From Ophiura sarsii (taxonomy: Eukaryota > Echinodermata > Ophiuroidea > Amphilepidida > Ophiuridae), in the NCBI GenBank assembly GCA_035610835.1, contig CM069446.1:3053001-3117000 (forward strand): 64,000 nt of DNA, in the 5' to 3' direction. This document shows positions 63,066 through 64,000 of this stretch, piece by piece. The translations under genes were made by a program, and so were the position numbers. Every line of letters starts with the position of its first letter. Positions within the stretch are counted from its first letter, which is position 1. A model generated the notes under the pieces. The model saw only the letters and a program-made list of their open reading frames with translations, made no database searches and was not told the DNA's origin.

Positions 63066-64000
63066 CTGTGAAAACAGTAGGGAAATGGAATGGAGATCAT
63101 AAATAGACAGCGTTGAGGCGGCAAGAAAGCTTTGAATAGAGACTGTAATAGACCTTATCGTAGATCGGTACAAATCAATTGATTATCCTTTTCTGATGCA
63201 TTGTGGGATAGAAAAGTAGGCAAATTTGTCACTTTTCAATCCCACTATGCATCAATTTCCCCCTTTTTCTATCCCACAATGCAACAAAAAAGAATAATCA
63301 ATTGATTTGTACCGATCTACGATAAGGTCTATTGACTTGACTTGAAGTGGCTATAAAACTGTGAAAACAGTAGGAAAGGGAAATGTAGATCATAAATAGA
63401 CAGCATTGAGGCAGCAAGATAGCATTGAATAGACTTTAATTGACTTGAGGTACTTTGAGAAAGAATTGACTTGACTTGAGTCATATCTTGTCATGCGAGT
63501 GCAACAACATTGTATCTGCATTTTGCTATACTTGCAGGAGCAGCATTTTTATGTTTTACAAAATTATTGTGTATTTGAGTAACCATATTTAATATGTTAT
63601 GGAAGTATAACGATATTTTCTTTGATAAAATATAAATAGAAAATCTTGGGTTAAAAATGAGTACCATAATTTTAAAAAGTTATTGACATTTTTAGATATT
63701 GTATCTGCACTAGCAAGTCTAGTGAGTGTAATAACATCGTAAGTGACAGATACAACAGTGGCGTTGCTAGGTTTTTCATATGGGGGAGGCAAAAAAGAAA
63801 AATTCAACTTTTGAGAATTGTGACATGGTGTTCGCTAAACCGGCGCGATAAAACGGGCATTCAAAAACTGACGGTACCAATCCTAACCGACAGTCCAATC
63901 TCAACCGACAGTGCCAATCACAACCGCCGGTGCAAGTCTCAACCGACAGTGCCAATTTCTACTGATGCAACTCTAATATGGGGGGGGGAGAGGGTGATCG
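63066..64000. other. Intron of the C3-like gene (right edge)
   Basis: Contains the MITE at 63147-63333, a partial repeat of its flank (GTGAAAACAGTAGG at 63068 and 63361), and near the end CAACCGACAGTGCCAATC repeats (63890-63960). No exon seen. Confidence 0.6.
63147..63333. mobile_element. Short foldback MITE with 40-bp TIRs
   Basis: AATAGACCTTATCGTAGATC faces its reverse complement ..GATCTACGATAAGGTCTATT; arms of about 40 bp, then a second inner inverted pair, TGCATTGTGGGATAGAAAA / TTTTTCTATCCCACAATGCA. 187 bp, non-coding. Confidence 0.78.

Larger units (their letters stand above)
62040..62882. other. Intron of the C3-like gene
   Basis: 0.84 kb, phase 0, with a tRNA-like stretch and an 18-bp minisatellite. 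Confidence 0.75.

Noticed and set aside
62348..62832. Two overlapping frames of 113 and 131 codons
   Set aside because: Produced by an 18-bp minisatellite; periodic, low complexity.

Overview
This is a piece of an animal nuclear genome. Genes are split by GT..AG introns, and the introns are packed with transposable elements. The only host gene I can support is one very large gene on the minus strand. Its internal exons run from 63065 down to 1442, so the window lies entirely inside one locus of more than 60 kb. Fourteen exons (183+126+75+195+159+63+55+72+295+229+210+124+102+195 bp) join with compatible splice phases into about 694 codons without a stop. The product resembles complement C3, of the alpha-2-macroglobulin/thioester-protein (TEP) family. 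It has macroglobulin domains, an RKRR furin-type chain cleavage site, a four-cysteine anaphylatoxin-like segment, a C3-like MG6/MG7 block, and the start of the thioester domain (TED). The thioester site itself reads GSGEE where active members read GCGEQ, so this copy should not form the internal thioester. The start of the protein (MG1-3) lies above 63065 and the rest of TED, MG8 and any C345C domain lie below 1442, both outside the window. C3-like genes together with this repeat content suggest a marine invertebrate deuterostome (hemichordate, echinoderm or cephalochordate). I cannot choose between these.

Layout. 1-1.4 kb: intron. 1.44-1.64 kb: first TED exon. 1.6-21.5 kb: a 20-kb intron with MITEs, foldback elements, a three-level nest around internal TTAGGG-like repeats (9.5-12.9 kb), tRNA-like sequences and palindromes. 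21.5-23.3 kb: three exons close together. 23.3-40.3 kb: a 17-kb intron dominated by a G-rich head-to-tail array of about 0.9-1.05 kb units. Each unit ends in a GC hairpin plus CTAG and the next begins with TC, as in Helitron ends. One unit carries a full-length Gypsy-type LTR retrotransposon (26553-31762) and another carries a 534-bp MITE. The array stops at 36958 against a dismembered LINE of the restriction-like-endonuclease type (about 36990-39880), which itself holds two further insertions. 40.3-50.3 kb: the MG7, anaphylatoxin and furin-site exons, separated by MITEs and an AT-rich minisatellite of about 43 bp. 50.3-55.2 kb: an intron holding a second copy of a 1.2-kb repeat interrupted by a CR1/L2-like LINE, then a 104-bp satellite made from the tail and 5' splice site of the adjacent exon. 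55.2-64 kb: the MG4-MG6 exons, with a Tc1-like element and an 18-bp minisatellite in the introns.

The exon calls rest on splice-site consensus, phase agreement and family resemblance judged by eye, with no transcript or database search. The transposon boundaries rest on terminal repeats, target-site duplications and comparison of occupied with unoccupied copies inside the window.
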